Assembly (NCBI GenBank): GCA_032718475.1
Contig: JAUCBJ010001065.1
Span: 1-40,142 of the forward strand
Source: Nemertoderma westbladi
Taxonomy: Eukaryota > Xenacoelomorpha > Nemertodermatida > Nemertodermatidae
Length of the DNA stretch: 40,142 nucleotides
Direction: 5' to 3'
Within the stretch, counting starts at the first letter, position 1. Each line of letters starts with the position of its first letter. Shown here piece by piece: positions 14,500-24,300 of this stretch. Below the pieces are notes generated by a model. It worked only from the letters and a program-made list of their open reading frames with translations, ran no database searches and was not told the DNA's origin. The translations under genes were made by a program, and so were the position numbers.

Positions 14500-14680
14500 A
14501 ATTGGCGAATTAATATCCCGTCTCAATGTTAAATTTTCAATTTAGGGAAATGAGCAGGGTAAAGTGGCACGATATTTTAACCAAAACAATAAACTAAACA
14601 CAATAGAACATGTTACAGTTTATTTTTGAGAGTAATCAACTGTTATTTGCGTCGAATTTCCCCTGGAGAGGGATGAATTT
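14500..14680 (-). repeat. Dispersed repeat, copy A (inverted)
   Basis: The reverse complement aligns with about 29757-29940 (copy B) and 34125-34300 (copy C). The best block contains CTCCAGGGGAAATT, a GACGCAAATAACAGTTGATTA-like run and TTTATTGTTTTGGT. A weaker match continues through a CTAAATTGA motif to ATTCGCCAA. Identity over the best 105 bp is roughly 80% by eye. This copy lacks the poly-C tracts seen in B and C. It could be a MITE-like family or the subterminal repeat of a larger element. Confidence 0.75.
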
Positions 14681-15230
14681 TTATTGCGTCGAGTTTCCCC
14701 CCCTATCTGGTCACGGGAAGACAGGTAACACGCTGGTTGTAGTGTTGAGTGAGTCTCAGTAAATCCAATGGTTGGGGTGGGTTGTCTGTTGGGAACTCCG
14801 AACTGGTCATCATAACATTAATTGTGCTTTCGCCAAGGCTGCATTGCATGGTAGGCGAGGTTTACTTACATATTGATTGCGATTGATGTTGAATTGATTG
14901 GGGATTATCATTTAGTTTTTCGGTTTTGTTGTCTTATAGACCGTCTTATTATAGCCAGCTTGCTGACTTCTTGCAATCTTTACTACTTGGTGATTTGTGC
15001 GACCATAAGGATTCCCGTTATTATTTATATTGTGGTGTGATCGGATATTTACATTGAATCTATATAAACCAACACAAGACTAAGCTATTTGCAAAACAGT
15101 TAAAACATAGGTACTATGCGTAAGCGCAGCCGAACTAACTCTCCTTACCTCCCATTAGCCAAACAAACACAGAGAGGGAAACTAGGCTACAACATGTCCT
15201 GGAATATATTGTCATATATATAATATATAA
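14681..15230. other. Intergenic, no gene seen
   Basis: Mixed-composition DNA with no supportable open frame. A short second copy of the GCGTCGA-TTTCCCC motif lies at about 14686-14703, next to repeat copy A. Confidence 0.5.
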
Positions 15231-15760
15231 TAAAAAGTATATGTATAATAATTTATAAACTTTTTAATTAACAATATTATAATTATTGCAAACTTAAGTA
15301 ACAGTATTAATGAATTAGCAATTAATATGCATATACAATAGGTACATACTGCCAAATGTGTATATATATATATATATATATATGCCTATAGATAATAAAG
15401 ATCTACCGGATATAATACGATATATATATATGGTGTTTCACATAAGTTGTAAGATATCAGTTAAAATCATTTAATTTGAAAATACGGAAATATTACCTAA
15501 GTTTACATAACATATCACGTAGTAATGCATAATTTATACGGCCAGTTTGAATCAATTAACTTCCATTTAGGCACACATCGTAGTAGGACTACCTTGAATG
15601 CATATGGTTTAAGTAGTTGCAATACAGACGCACTACAAAAACGTCTCGCACTGTAATATTATTGGAAGTAAAATATAGCTTATCTAAAACATTGAGTATA
15701 AGTGATTAAAACTTACAATATATTAGCGACATTATAAAATAATAATAACAAATATGATAT
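15231..15760. repeat. AT-rich duplicated segment, first copy
   Basis: Two parts recur downstream. Part a (15231-15365) matches about 15764-15875, sharing TTATAAACTTTTTAATTAAC and GCATATACAATAGGTACATA. Part b (15438-15760) matches about 16440-16765, sharing ACGTCTCGCACTGTAATATT. A TA dinucleotide run sits at about 15360-15382. No gene is visible. Confidence 0.75.
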
Positions 15761-15763
15761 ACC

Positions 15764-16765
15764 ATAAAGTATATTTATAATTTATAAACTTTTTAATTAA
15801 CAAAATTATATTTATTGCAAACATAAGTAACAGTATTAGTTAATTAGCAATATGCATATACAATAGGTACATACTCCTAATATACTGTGAATATATATGT
15901 ATAGATAATAAAGTAATATCACACCACGGGATATAATGTAAATACTATTTTAGGTATTTTATTTACATATTATATATATATATATATATTACATATAATT
16001 TTGAGTTGAACGAATTATGTTTTTGACAGACCAATATCAAGCAAGTAAAATTATTTGGAAACAGAGAAACAACATGTTCCTATCTGTTCAACCGTAAGTA
16101 GTCATCGTTTTATTTAAGCAGGGACACAAAGCGCAACCCTGTTTAAATACTGTAAGTAAAATTATCACATTGGTTACATTTTTGCATATGTGTTTCGCCG
16201 GGATTTGGCTCATCAGCTACACTAACCCGTGCAGGACACATGTTAATCCAACTAACTACACCAAAACCCAGCTAAACACACACACATACATAATAAACAA
16301 AATAGTATTGCATTCCAGATCAAATAAGCAATCATTTCCTTAGCAACACTATATGAGATAATTTGTCTAGTGCATGGTTGCTAATTATAATTAATATATA
16401 ATAACTAATATATATTACATATATATATTATTATTTTTCATGTTTTAAGGAATCAGTAAAAATCATTTTATTTGAAAATGCGGAAATATGACCTAACTCT
16501 GTGGTTATGACATCAGGTAGTAACGCATACAGCCAGTTTGAATATATTTACTTCCATTGAGGCACACATCGTAAGGACTACCTTGAATGCGTATGGTTTA
16601 AGTGTTGCATTTTGGTATAAAATAACAATACAAACGCACTATAAAAACGTCTCGCACTGTAATATTATTGGAAGTAAAATATAGTTTATCTATAACATCG
16701 AGTATAAGTGATGAAAACTTACAATGTATTACGACATTATAAAATAATAATAAAAAATATGATAA
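15764..16765. repeat. AT-rich duplicated segment, second copy, split
   Basis: Part a' is at 15764-15875 and part b' at 16440-16765. Between them lie about 560 bp with no counterpart in the first copy, including an AT-dinucleotide run near 15970-15990. This suggests a ~530-bp tandem duplication later split by an insertion. A 69-codon minus-strand frame across part b' looks accidental. Confidence 0.65.
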
Positions 16766-16917
16766 TACCATATCTTTATAATATAACATATTGGTATTTA
16801 AAAACATTTAGACAGAATGGCTATATGAAAAATAAAAAATGTAACCATGTTTGTCGAGTACGGGATGGGTACATGTAAGGTATTCATTATTAGACCCACC
16901 TAAATGTGGTTAACCAA

Positions 16918-16938
16918 CCCCCCCCCCCCCCCCCCCCC
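16918..16938. repeat. Poly-C tract (21 C)
   Basis: Uninterrupted C run on the plus strand. Similar tracts lie at 21359-21375, 29171-29183, 29418-29436, 29949-29961, 34035-34058 and 34313-34332. The surrounding 16770-17100 is AT-rich and holds no gene. Confidence 0.95.
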
Positions 16939-17100
16939 ACACCACCGCTCCCTATAACACCACATCATCTGTAATAATATATTTATTTAGTTGAATTTAC
17001 TTTTTTACATGTATTAATTAATTAAAAATAGTCCGAAGTTTTCTCGTGCAAGCTGGATTGTTATTGACAACCATGTGAGTGAATTTACAACCATGTAGCC

Positions 17101-18560
17101 GTGTACCACAATGTTCCTTATGCGAATGGGCGAATGTACGACCTTTGCCGTGTACCACAATGTTCATTATGTAAATGGGTTAATGTACAACCTTTGCTGT
17201 GTACCGCAATGTCATTATGCAAATGGGTTAATGTACAACCTTTGTCGTGTACCACAATGTTCATTATGCAAATGGGAGAATGTACGACCTTTGCCGTGTA
17301 CCGCAATGTTCATTATGTAAATGGGTTAATGTACAACCTTTGCTGTGTACCGCAATGTTCATTATGCAAATGGGTTAATGTACAACCTTTGCTGTGTACC
17401 ACAATGTTCATTATGCAAATGGGTTAATGTACGACCTTTGCCGTGTACCACAATGTTCATTATGCAAATGGGAGAATGTACGACCTTTGCCGTGTACCGC
17501 AATGTTCATTATGTAAATGGGTTAATGTACAACCTTTGCTGTGTACCGCAATGTTCATTATGTAAATGGGTTAATGTACAAACTTTGCTGTGTATCACAA
17601 TGTTAATTATGCAAATGGGTTAATGTACAACCTTTGCTGTGTACCACAATGTTCATTATGCAAATGGGTGGATGTACAACCTTTGCTGTGTACCACAATG
17701 TTCATTATGCAAATGGGTTAATGTACAACCTTTGCTGTGTACCACAATGTTCATTATGCAAATGGGTGGATGTACAACCTTTGCTGTGTACCACAATGTT
17801 CATTATGCAAATGGGTTAATGTACAACCTTTGCTGTGTACCACAATGTTCATTATGCAAATGGGTGGATGTACAACCTTTGCTGTGTACCACAATGTTCA
17901 TTATGCAAATGGGTGAATGTACAACCTTTGCTGTGTACCACAATGTTCATTATGCAAATGGGTTAATGTACGACCTTTGCCGTGTACCACAATGTTCATT
18001 ATGCAAATGGGAGAATGTACGACCTTTGCCGTGTACCGCAATGTTCATTATGTAAATGGGTTAATGTACAACCTTTGCTGTGTACCGCAATGTTCATTAT
18101 GTAAATGGGTTAATGTACAACCTTTGCTGTGTACCACAATGTTAATTATGCAAATGGGTTAATGTACAACCTTTGCTGTGTACCACAATGTTCATTATGC
18201 AAATGGGTGGATGTACAACCTTTGCTGTGTACCACAATGTTCATTATGCAAATGGGTTAATGTACAACCTTTGCTGTGTTCCACAATGTTCATTATGCAA
18301 ATAGGTTAATGTACAACCTTTGCTGTGTACCACAATGTTCATTATGCAAATGGGTTAATGTACAACCTTTGCCGTGTACCACAATGTTTATTATGCAAAT
18401 GGGTTAATGTGCAACTTTTGCTGTGTACCACAATGTTCATTATGCAAATGGGTGAATGTACAATATTTGCCGTGTACCACAATTTTCCTTATCCAAATGT
18501 GTTAATGTACCACTGTTGCTGTGTTTCTCAACACAATGTTCCTTATGCTAATGGGTAAAT
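17101..18560. repeat. 49-bp minisatellite with octamer motif
   Basis: About 30 tandem units with a 49-bp period. The core reads TTCATTATGCAAATGGGTT followed by AATGTACAACCTTTGCTG and TGTACCACAATG. Units differ by substitutions (GCAAAT/GTAAAT, CTG/CCG, GTTAA/GAGAA/GTGGA), and the last two are degenerate. About 21 units carry exact ATGCAAAT, the binding consensus of POU/Oct factors. The period is not a multiple of three and the unit lacks stops, so long frames occur as an artefact in several phases. I do not consider them coding. Confidence 0.95.
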
Positions 18561-18563
18561 GTA

Positions 18564-18589
18564 CTAAAAAGTTCTAGAACTTCCCGTAG
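18564..18589. repeat. 26-bp exact copy of helicase-gene sequence
   Basis: All 26 bases match 22691-22716, inside the helicase region of the large minus-strand gene, in the same orientation. The block contains the 14-bp palindrome AAGTTCTAGAACTT. It sits exactly where the 49-bp minisatellite ends. A chance match of this length in 40 kb is very unlikely. Confidence 0.9.
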
Positions 18590-18744
18590 TGAGTGACAAG
18601 AACTAATGTTCCAGAATATTACAGGTTCCAGATTACTACCAGCGCGGCATACACTACAACTGGTAATAAACTGGAATGGAATGGTAATAAAATAAATTAC
18701 TTGAGAATTTATTTGATACGGTTAGTGAGTGACATGAACTAATG
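18588..18744. repeat. Short insert between 20-bp direct repeats
   Basis: GTGAGTGACAAGAACTAATG (18588-18607) and the same 20-mer with one mismatch (18725-18744) bracket about 117 bp. That internal piece (from TTCCAGAATATTACAGG to GGTAATAAAATAAATTA) is repeated with few changes at about 19041-19135, beyond the left arm of the foldback element. Confidence 0.8.
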
Positions 18745-19040
18745 TGGGACGAGCCACGCAGTCAGGGCTAGCCTTGGCGCACAATTATTATTAGTAAATA
18801 GGGCAAAATTTCATGTCTGTCTGTCTATCTGTCTGTCTGTCTGTAATTAAAAATGCATACGTAAACAACTTTTGTAGATTTTAACCATTTTCAACCAAAT
18901 TCTGTAAGGGCATACTAGAGAAGAAAAAGATCAAATATTTTTGAAAGTTACGGGAAAATATCTCTCGAACTTTTGACTCCAGTTCAAATCTAATTTGTTT
19001 TGAACTTGCTCAAGTTCGCGTACTGCGACACCCCACGAAC

Positions 19041-19135
19041 GTGTTCCAGAATACTACAGGTTCCAGATTATTACCAGCGCGGCATACACTACAACTGGTA
19101 ATAAACTGGAATGGAATGGTAGTAAAATAAATTTA
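19041..19135. repeat. Second copy of the 18609-18700 unit
   Basis: Nearly identical to about 18609-18700, including ACCAGCGCGGCATACACTAC and CTGGAATGGAATGGTA. It joins the left arm to the 130-bp array. Having one copy outside and one inside the arm suggests a rearrangement at this end. Confidence 0.85.
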
Positions 19136-19153
19136 TTTAAAATGGTTAGATAC

Positions 19154-20930
19154 ATGAGTCATGGTTCCTGTCTCTAGTCAGGGCGCGCAATGCTCGACCC
19201 AAAACTACAGCAGTCCCCATGACTCAAAAAATAAAAAAAATAAAAAGAATAGAAGAAAAAGAGATATAGGCATAGGGTATATGAGTCATGGTTTCTGTCT
19301 CTAGTCAGAGCGCGCAATGCTCGACTCAAAACTATAGCAGTCCCCATGACTCATAAAAAAAAAAAATAAAAAGAATAGGAGAAGAAAAAGAGATATAGGC
19401 ATAGGGTTATGAGTCATGGTTCCTGTCTCTAGTCAGAGCGCGCAATGCTCGACTCAAAACTATAGCAGTCCCCATGACTCATAAATAAAAAAAAATAAAA
19501 AGAATAGGAGTAGAAAAAGAGATATAGGCATAGGGTATATGAGTCATGGTTCCTGTCTCTAGTCAGAGCGCGCAATGCTCGACTCAAAACTAGAGCAGTC
19601 CCCATGACTCATAAAATAAAAAAAAATAAAAAGAATAGGAGAAGAAAAAGAGATATAGGCATAGGGTTATGAGTCATGGTTCCTGTCTCTAGTCAGAGCG
19701 CGCAATGCTCGACTCAAAACTATAGCAGTCCCCATGACTCATAAATAAAAAAAAATAAAAAGAATAGGAGTAGAAAAAGAGATATAGGCATAGGGTATAT
19801 GAGTCATGGTTCCTGTCTCTAGTCAGAGCGCGCAATGCTCGACTCAAAACTAGAGCAGTCCCCATGACTCATAAAATAAAAAAAAATAAAAAGAATAGGA
19901 GAAGAAAAAGAGATATAGGCATAGGGTTATGAGTCATGGTTCCTGTCTCTAGTCAGAGCGGGCAATGCTCGACTCAAAACTAGAGCAGTCCCCATGACTC
20001 ATAAAATAAAAAAAAGAATATGAGTAGAAAAATAGATATAGGCATAGGGTTATGAGTCATGGTTCCTGTCTCTAGTCAGAGCGGGCAATGCTCGACTCAA
20101 AACTAGAGCGATTCCCCATGACTCATAAAATAAAAAAAAATACAAAGAATATGAGTAGAAAAAGAGATATAGGCATAGGGTTATGAGTCATGGTTCCTGT
20201 CTCTAGTCAGAGCGCGCAATGCTCGACTCAAAACTAGAGCAGTCCCCATGACTCATAAAATAAAAAAAAATACAAAGAATATGAGTAGAAAAAGAGATAT
20301 AGGCATAGGGTTATGAGTCATGGTTCCTGTCTCTAGTCAGAGCGCGCAATGCTCGACTCAAAACTAGAGCAGTCCCCATGACTCATAAAATAAAAAAAAG
20401 AATATGAGTAGAAAAAGAGATATAGGCATAGGGTTATGAGTCATGGTTCCTGTCTCTAGTCAGAGCGGGCAATGCTCGACTCAAAACTAGAGCATTCCCC
20501 ATGACTCATAAAATAAAAAAAAATACAAAGAATATAAGTAGAAAAAGAGATATAGGCATAGGGTTATGAGTCATGGTTCCTGTCTCTAGTCAGAGCGCGC
20601 AATGCTCGACTCAAAACTAGAGCAGTCCCCATGACTCATAAAATAAAAAAAAATACAAAGAATATGAGTAGAAAAAGAGATATAGGCATAGGGTTATGAG
20701 TCATGGTTCCTGCCTCTAGTCAGAGCGCGCAATGCTCGACTCAAAACTATAGCAGTCCCCATGACTCATAAATAAAAAAAAAATAAAAAGAATAGGAGAA
20801 GAAAAAGAGATATAGACATAGGGTATATGAGTCATGGTTCCTGTCTCTAGTCAGAGCGCGCAATGCTCGACTCAAAACTATAGCAGTCCCCATGACTCAT
20901 AAAATAAAAAATAAAATAAAAAATAAAATA
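19154..20930. repeat. 130-bp tandem array, 14 units
   Basis: Units begin at about 19154, 19281, 19409, 19539, 19669, 19799, 19929, 20052, 20182, 20312, 20435, 20565, 20695 and 20827. Spacing is 123-132 bp. Each unit opens with ATGAGTCATGG and has the exact inverse CCATGACTCAT about 52 bp later, so each can fold on itself and carries two perfect AP-1-type sites (TGAGTCA and TGACTCA). The rest is an A-rich linker of AAAATAAAAAG and GAGATATAGGCATAGGG. Units 3-7 alternate between two linker versions, giving a 260-bp dimer. Confidence 0.95.
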
Positions 20931-21281
20931 AAATGAGAACAAAATAGAAATAGACAGTTCTGAGTTAGCCAAGTTCTAGTTCAAGCCAAGCTTGAAACAA
21001 GTTCGATTTGATCTGGAGTCAAAAGTTCGAAAGGTATTTGCCTGCAACTTAAAAAAATATTGGAACTTTTTCTCTAGTATACCCATACAAATTATGCTTG
21101 AAAATGGTTAAAATCTTCAAAAGTTATTTACGAATGAATTTTTCATTACAGACGGACCGACAGACAGACGGACAGACAGGCAGACGGACAGATAGGCGGA
21201 CGGACATGAAATGTTGCTCTATTTACTAATTATAATGCTCTATGGCTCTCCCTGACTGCGTGGCTCGCACCACAACCCTTG

Positions 21282-21333
21282 CCATGTACCACAACACAAT
21301 GTTCATTATGCAAATGTGTGAATGTACAACCTT
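21282..21333. repeat. Isolated 49-bp minisatellite unit
   Basis: A degenerate unit with CCATGTACCACAACACAATG, TTCATTATGCAAATG and GAATGTACAACCTTT. It lies just beyond the right arm of the foldback element, about 2.7 kb from the main array. Confidence 0.85.
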
Positions 21334-21337
21334 TAAT
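21332..21337 (-). terminator. Possible polyadenylation signal ATTAAA
   Basis: On the minus strand, ATTAAA lies about 60 bases past the stop codon of the large HLE gene, after a poly-G run (poly-C at 21359-21375 on the plus strand). This is a common variant of AATAAA; use in vivo is a guess. Confidence 0.3.
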
Positions 21338-21396
21338 TTAACCAAATAATGTAAGTAGCCCCCCCCCCCCCCCCCACAAGTGAAATTTGTAAAATA

Positions 21397-24300
21397 TTAG
21401 TTATTTAATACTTTTACTACCCGCAGTCCCAAGTTCTCTCGTCTAGACATCTGGATGGTAATTTCTAGAACTTCAGTTAATGACATATTTCGTTTCAAGC
21501 GGTACAGAATAGCAATTTGTAGAGACTTTCTAACGTCTATATTTGTTTCCTCGAATCCGTTCCCAGGGAAACCAGTAACGAAAGCATACGGTTGCCATGG
21601 TTGTAAATTTTGGTTTTCTGACCGGTTTGGCCATTGGCCCAACCGATGTTCAAGGAGTGCCTTTCTTAGATTCGCTGCCTCTCCTATATATGTTTCCTCA
21701 GGGAAAGGGACACTGACCAAAATATATAGAAACCCACAGGAATCATCTGGTATTTGAATATCCATTGCAAAACAATGGCGCGGTTGTACTAATGGTGGTG
21801 GGTGAGATAACACAGGAACAGGGGCTGGTCCCGATGGTTGTTGACCCTCAATGGGTAGTGTAATAACATTTAATTTATTTATCATGTCGCTTATGTGGTG
21901 CTCGATTGGTTGGTTCTTTTTTATCAATATTCTTATTTGCAGCAATGTTTCCTCTTTAGGACCAACAAAATATAGGAACCGCAAATAATGAGGTCGTGAA
22001 ATGGTCACGTGGAGTTGCTGTTTCAGCCACATACACCAAATAGAATCCTGGCGACCTATCTTTGTTGCAACACATGGGCATGTCTCACCCAAAATTCTGT
22101 GGACAGTGCATGCGGCTACATGCTGTACTGGCCACTGCTCCCTTCTCGCTTTCTGGAGATCAGTCCCAACTCTGACTTCTGGAGTTACATGTAAACCAAG
22201 GGATATAAGAGGGTAGATTTCTAAATTATCAAAATCCACAATACCATGGGCAAAGGGAATGAGGCGGCAGATTATATGTTGGTCCTCGGGTGTTGGGAGT
22301 CGTTCGATGACAACTAGTTGACCTTGGGAGAATGTATGTCTACCAGTGGTACCATTGTATGTAATTCGCATTATGGTTCCAACAGGAATTAATATCTCCT
22401 TGGCTTCTCTCACCTCATTATCTAGTATCTTTGATACCCTCGGTGAAGCATCAACCCAGTTACCAACATGGTTTTCCATTTCATCCTTGGATGTATATTC
22501 TATCGCCACAATGTTTGGGTCTTGTTGGAGGGAGTCCAGGAAGAGCCGAGTTGCTTCTCGTTCAGCTGGCCGTTTACCAACAACTCTCACACATTCCTTT
22601 GGAACGTCATTCCAAGTATCTACAAACTGGCAATGGGTGGAAAGGAGGAAAATTATACGGTCTTCATCTTCCTGGGATAACGGGTGCTTCCTAAAAAGTT
22701 CTAGAACTTCCCGTAGAGCAGGGTCACCTGCAGATCGTACATAGACTGACAACTTTGCAACCTGAAAAACAGAAAGGAATTGTGGAGACAACCATATCTG
22801 GGTACCTTGAATGGGTGGCAGTTGTTCGTGGTCACCGCTTGCAAGAATTAATTTGCCTCCAAATGGCAACTGAGTTTTTGTAATCTTTTTCAAAACATGA
22901 TCCAGAACAGCCAAAAGCTCGCCACTTAGCAGTCCTATCTCCTCTATGAGGATAACATCCAGGCGTTGGAGAATGGCATATTTTTTAGATGATTTTGCCA
23001 AATTGTAAAGTGATTCCTCAGATAATTTAGATATTTCCAAACCTTTGGAGCCAGAATTTCCAGACAATGACAATAAGGAGTGCAAATGTACACCTCCAAG
23101 TTCTCTCGCCTTATTACTTGTCAATGCTGTCAGACAAACTCGTAGTCCTTTTGATACTGCAAAGGCGCCAGCCAACTGTAAAGTTCGAGTTTTACCAGTT
23201 CCTGGCGGACCTACAATTATGATAGGTTTAACAAATGTTATTGTTGGTGTTAAATAATCTTTGATAGATTTACAGCATAGAGTCAATGTTTGTTTCTGTT
23301 CATCTACCGATGTTAATGGCTGTGAAGGATGACGGGTGATTTCGGGCTCCCATTGTAATGGATTTTCTCTTGTGGCAGTTGCCAACTCTGCAGCGGGAAT
23401 ATTTAGTTGTTTTTCTACAAAACCTTTAATTATGCTGTTTTTCATTGCTGCCTCCTCTCTAATAACTTCGGCCGAAGCAGCTTCTCTAAATAACGACTCC
23501 TGTACAATGGGTAGTGTTGTGTACTGTAGGTTACCACCACTCAAAAATGCGGTTAGTACAGAGTCGGCTGTGTGGAGGGATTTTTCTAGCTGTCTTGTAG
23601 AAATTGGATAGTGACCCAACTGTTCCAAAACGTATTTCCTCCGAAGGTTGAGAGAGTCCTGATTTGTCACATTATTCCAGTCCGGTATCAATTTAGATAA
23701 ACTGAAACTTTCCAGAAAACATGAAGTGGAGAACAGATCAAGTTCGGTTTGAAAATGTCCCAGGGATAACATTAGGTGTATCAGGAATTTCTCGGTTTGG
23801 AATGGGGTTATGCTTGTGAACACAACTATAACTGGTTTTGTGTCCCGGGTGTTTACAAACCGTGTGATAAACTCTTTATTATTATTAGAGATTGGCTCAA
23901 ATATTTCCTGTAAAAGGTTTATGGCAAGAGGGTCATTTGAATCGACTTTGTGTTGCAGAAATGCCATTGCATTTGTAATTCCGGACGCACGAAGTAAAAC
24001 ACGCCGGCCTAGTCCATCAACCCAAATGCATTCACCGATTTGTAGGTCCAACTCGTAATTATTACGAATATAGGAAAAGGTGAAGCACTTTGTATAAACT
24101 TCAATGGTGTCAAAGAGAAGGAGTTCTGGTGGACGCAGATTAAACTTGGTAATCCTATCAGCACTGAATGAACTTTCGATGTAATCCGTTATTAGTAGTT
24201 CTTGGGATGGAGTAAACTGTCTGCTGGCAGGTAAATGGGCCCGTTTCAAGACCGGAAGTAATTCTTCATCCTCTCCAGCAACCAACAATGCTTTCTTTTT

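Larger units (their letters stand above)
18750..21267. mobile_element. Foldback-type element with long inverted arms
   Basis: The left arm (about 18750-19020) is the diverged reverse complement of the right arm (about 20957-21267). Both outer ends carry CGAGCCACGCAGTCAGGG. Inward lie an AAATTTCATGT-like run, a GTCT/GACA microsatellite, ATTTTAACCATTTTCAA and CGAACTTTTGACTCCAG. The arms enclose a 19041-19135 unit and a 130-bp tandem array. No protein is encoded, so any movement would depend on another element's enzymes. A 49-bp minisatellite unit reappears just outside the right end (about 21282-21333), which suggests insertion into that array. Confidence 0.75.

Noticed and set aside
16598-16807. 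69-codon minus-strand hydrophobic frame
   Set aside because: It lies in AT-rich duplicated DNA, and the sister copy near 15600-15760 does not preserve the frame clearly.
17101-18558. Cysteine-rich frames across the 49-bp array
   Set aside because: The unit has no stops and a period of 49, so all three forward phases are open in turn. The peptide is an artefact.
19154-19230. tRNA-like fold in the 130-bp unit
   Set aside because: The 11-bp terminal stem is too long for an acceptor stem, and there is no B box (GGTTCGANNCC).
17101-20930. CRISPR-like regular repeats
   Set aside because: Units are contiguous tandem copies without unique spacers, and the window is eukaryotic with no Cas genes.
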